This document shows, piece by piece, positions 5,368-6,792 of a stretch of DNA of 6,792 bases. Made by a program: the position numbers and the translations under genes. The stretch lies in NCBI GenBank assembly GCA_009779295.1, contig WREN01000124.1:1-6792 (forward strand), written 5' to 3'. Numbering within the stretch: the first letter of the stretch is position 1; each line of letters opens with the position of its first letter. The notes beneath the pieces are model-generated. The model did no database searches and was not told the origin of the DNA. It saw only the letters and a program-made list of their open reading frames with translations. This stretch comes from Oscillospiraceae bacterium (GTDB lineage: Bacteria; Bacillota; Clostridia; Oscillospirales; CAG-272).

Positions 5368-6792
5368 ATGAAAAAGCTAACGTTAATATTATTAATCATA
5401 TTACTCTTGTTCTCCTGTGCGGAAAAAATAATCGATGAACCGTTGAAACCGCAATCGTCCGACGAAAACGAAACGACAATCGAAGAATTTTATCCGCTGC
5501 CTAAGGATTTGAATTTTAACGGCGCGGAAATAAGGTTTTACCAGATAGAAGATCCGAATGGTTATATGTTTATTAACCCTGATGAAATTACCGGCGACAT
5601 CGTATACGACGCGGTTTATACGAGTAATTCAAAAGTGCAGGAAACTTTGAATGTAACTTTTACTTATATCGAAGAACCGTATGAGCAATATGACAGAAAA
5701 CTTAAATCTTCAATGTTTGCCGCGGAAGACAGTTTTGATGTAGTTATGTGTCAGCAATGGGTCGTCACACCTTCTGTACTTAACAATATGTTTATAAATT
5801 TAAAAGACGCGCCGTATATCGACTTGAATAAACCGTGGTGGGCGACGGATTATATCAAAGAAATGACAATCGGAAACGACAGGCTGTACTTTGTTTCAGG
5901 TGATATTTCGCTGAACGTTATACGGCAAATGAGCTGCGTATACTATAATAAGCAAGTGTACGAAAATAACGGGTTCGGCGAACCGGACGATATGTATACG
6001 ATGGTACTTGACGGAAAATGGACGATGGACAAACTCGACGAAATGGTAAGAGTTATGTATATTGATTTGAACGGCGACGGACAGTTTGACGACGGCGACC
6101 AATACGGAACCGGAGTGATCACATACAATTTAACCGACCATTTCACATACGACGCCGGTGTGCGCGCAAGCAAACGTAACAGCAACGGTATACCGGAGCT
6201 TATAATGAACAACGAACATACAATTAATTTCACGGAAAAATTATATAAACTGTTTTACGAAAATCCGGGCGTAAGAATATTTCCGCCGCATGCCGATTCA
6301 AACAATATCGTTATACCGAATAAATTCATGAACAATGAGCTCCTTTTTGACTTCGGTTGGTTCCATACTTCGGAATTTCTGCGTGATATGAACGCGGATT
6401 ACGGAATCATTCCTTATCCGAAATACGACGAAGTACAGCCTACGTATCTTTCGCTTGTGCATGATTCCGCGTTTGTCTACTGCATACCGGTAACATGCAA
6501 TAAATTCGAAGCTGTCTGCGCAATATTTGAGGCTATGGCGTATGAGGGCTATAAAACCAATTATCCGGCGTATTACGAAATCGCGCTTAAAGCGAAATAT
6601 ATGCGCGACGCTAACGAAGTTACATTTAAAATTATCGATATGATATATGAAAATGCTACGACCGATTTTATATATGTCTATAATTACGCGTTGGACAATA
6701 TGGGATTGATAATGAGAGAATTAATGACAGGCAAAAGCGATAATTTTGTTTCTGCATATACCAAAAAAGAATCGGGAGTAGAAAAAAAGCTC
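5368..6792 (+). CDS. ABC transporter extracellular solute-binding lipoprotein, 3' truncated
   Basis: The frame from ATG 5368 stays open to the window end, giving 475 residues with no stop, so the C-terminus is missing. The N-terminus is a lipoprotein signal: MKK, a Leu/Ile-rich core, then the lipobox LFSC with lipidated C17. An acidic, low-complexity linker follows (about 18-45). The mature part has features of family 1 sugar-binding proteins. These include GDIVYDAVYTSNSKVQETLNV (73-95) near the first lobe, FDVVMCQQW (123-131), SCVYYNKQVYENNG (189-202), GKWTMDKLDEMVR (216-228) and FGWFHTSEF (329-337). Residues 233-244 form an EF-hand-like loop (D-x-N-x-D-G-x-x-D-x-x-D) that probably binds calcium. 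Aromatic residues such as W131, W157, W158 and W331 could stack on sugar rings. The protein should be anchored outside the membrane and deliver an oligosaccharide to permeases, expected downstream. Co-transcription with the beta-helix gene supports a glycan ligand. The ligand is unknown. Confidence 0.88.
   Translation, partial: MKKLTLILLIILLLFSCAEKIIDEPLKPQSSDENETTIEEFYPLPKDLNFNGAEIRFYQIEDPNGYMFINPDEITGDIVYDAVYTSNSKVQETLNVTFTYIEEPYEQYDRKLKSSMFAAEDSFDVVMCQQWVVTPSVLNNMFINLKDAPYIDLNKPWWATDYIKEMTIGNDRLYFVSGDISLNVIRQMSCVYYNKQVYENNGFGEPDDMYTMVLDGKWTMDKLDEMVRVMYIDLNGDGQFDDGDQYGTGVITYNLTDHFTYDAGVRASKRNSNGIPELIMNNEHTINFTEKLYKLFYENPGVRIFPPHADSNNIVIPNKFMNNELLFDFGWFHTSEFLRDMNADYGIIPYPKYDEVQPTYLSLVHDSAFVYCIPVTCNKFEAVCAIFEAMAYEGYKTNYPAYYEIALKAKYMRDANEVTFKIIDMIYENATTDFIYVYNYALDNMGLIMRELMTGKSDNFVSAYTKKESGVEKKL

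Noticed and set aside
5943..6233. Minus-strand reading frames opposite the solute-binding protein gene
   Set aside because: The plus-strand frame has a signal peptide and family features over its full length, and the antisense frames have neither ribosome binding sites nor domains.

Overview
The window looks like chromosome from an uncultured, gut-type Clostridia (Bacillota) bacterium. This is inferred from strong AGGAGG-type ribosome binding sites, a consensus housekeeping promoter, a lipoprotein-type ABC solute-binding protein of the kind abundant in Oscillospirales-like Clostridia, and moderate, uneven G+C. No species can be named. There are six protein genes, two of them cut by the window edges, and very little intergenic DNA. 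I see no RNA genes, mobile elements, CRISPR arrays or long repeats. No stretch over 300 bases lacks a gene.

Layout. (1) Bases 2-967, plus strand: the C-terminal 321 residues of a larger protein with two apparent beta-sandwich modules, probably the accessory end of a carbohydrate-active or surface protein. (2) Bases 980-1011: a perfect 11-bp hairpin between two converging genes, a likely bidirectional terminator. (3) Bases 3217-1016, minus strand: a compact three-gene operon encoding a class I SAM-dependent methyltransferase, a Cof-type HAD phosphatase (TTG start, 1 nt downstream) and a GNAT acetyltransferase (ATGA overlap). (4) Bases 3218-3312: a short divergent promoter region with a near-consensus extended -10 promoter on the plus strand and a weaker extended -10 element on the minus strand. 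(5) Bases 3313-6792, plus strand: an operon with a 679-residue right-handed beta-helix protein lacking a signal peptide, followed by a solute-binding lipoprotein that runs off the window end.

How the genes may work together. The plus-strand operon reads as part of a sugar-uptake and degradation locus. The lipoprotein would capture a glycan outside the cell, permeases presumably encoded beyond base 6792 would import it, and the cytoplasmic beta-helix protein would act on the imported oligosaccharide. This is inferred from gene order and the presence or absence of signal peptides. The minus-strand trio has generic modification chemistry and no visible link to the sugar genes.

I do not see a clear new defence or mobile system. 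The points most worth a second look are the cytoplasmic beta-helix protein with its conserved acidic patch, the sharply AT-rich cap-domain segment inside the HAD gene, the EF-hand-like loop in the solute-binding protein, and the unassigned C-terminal modules of the first gene.
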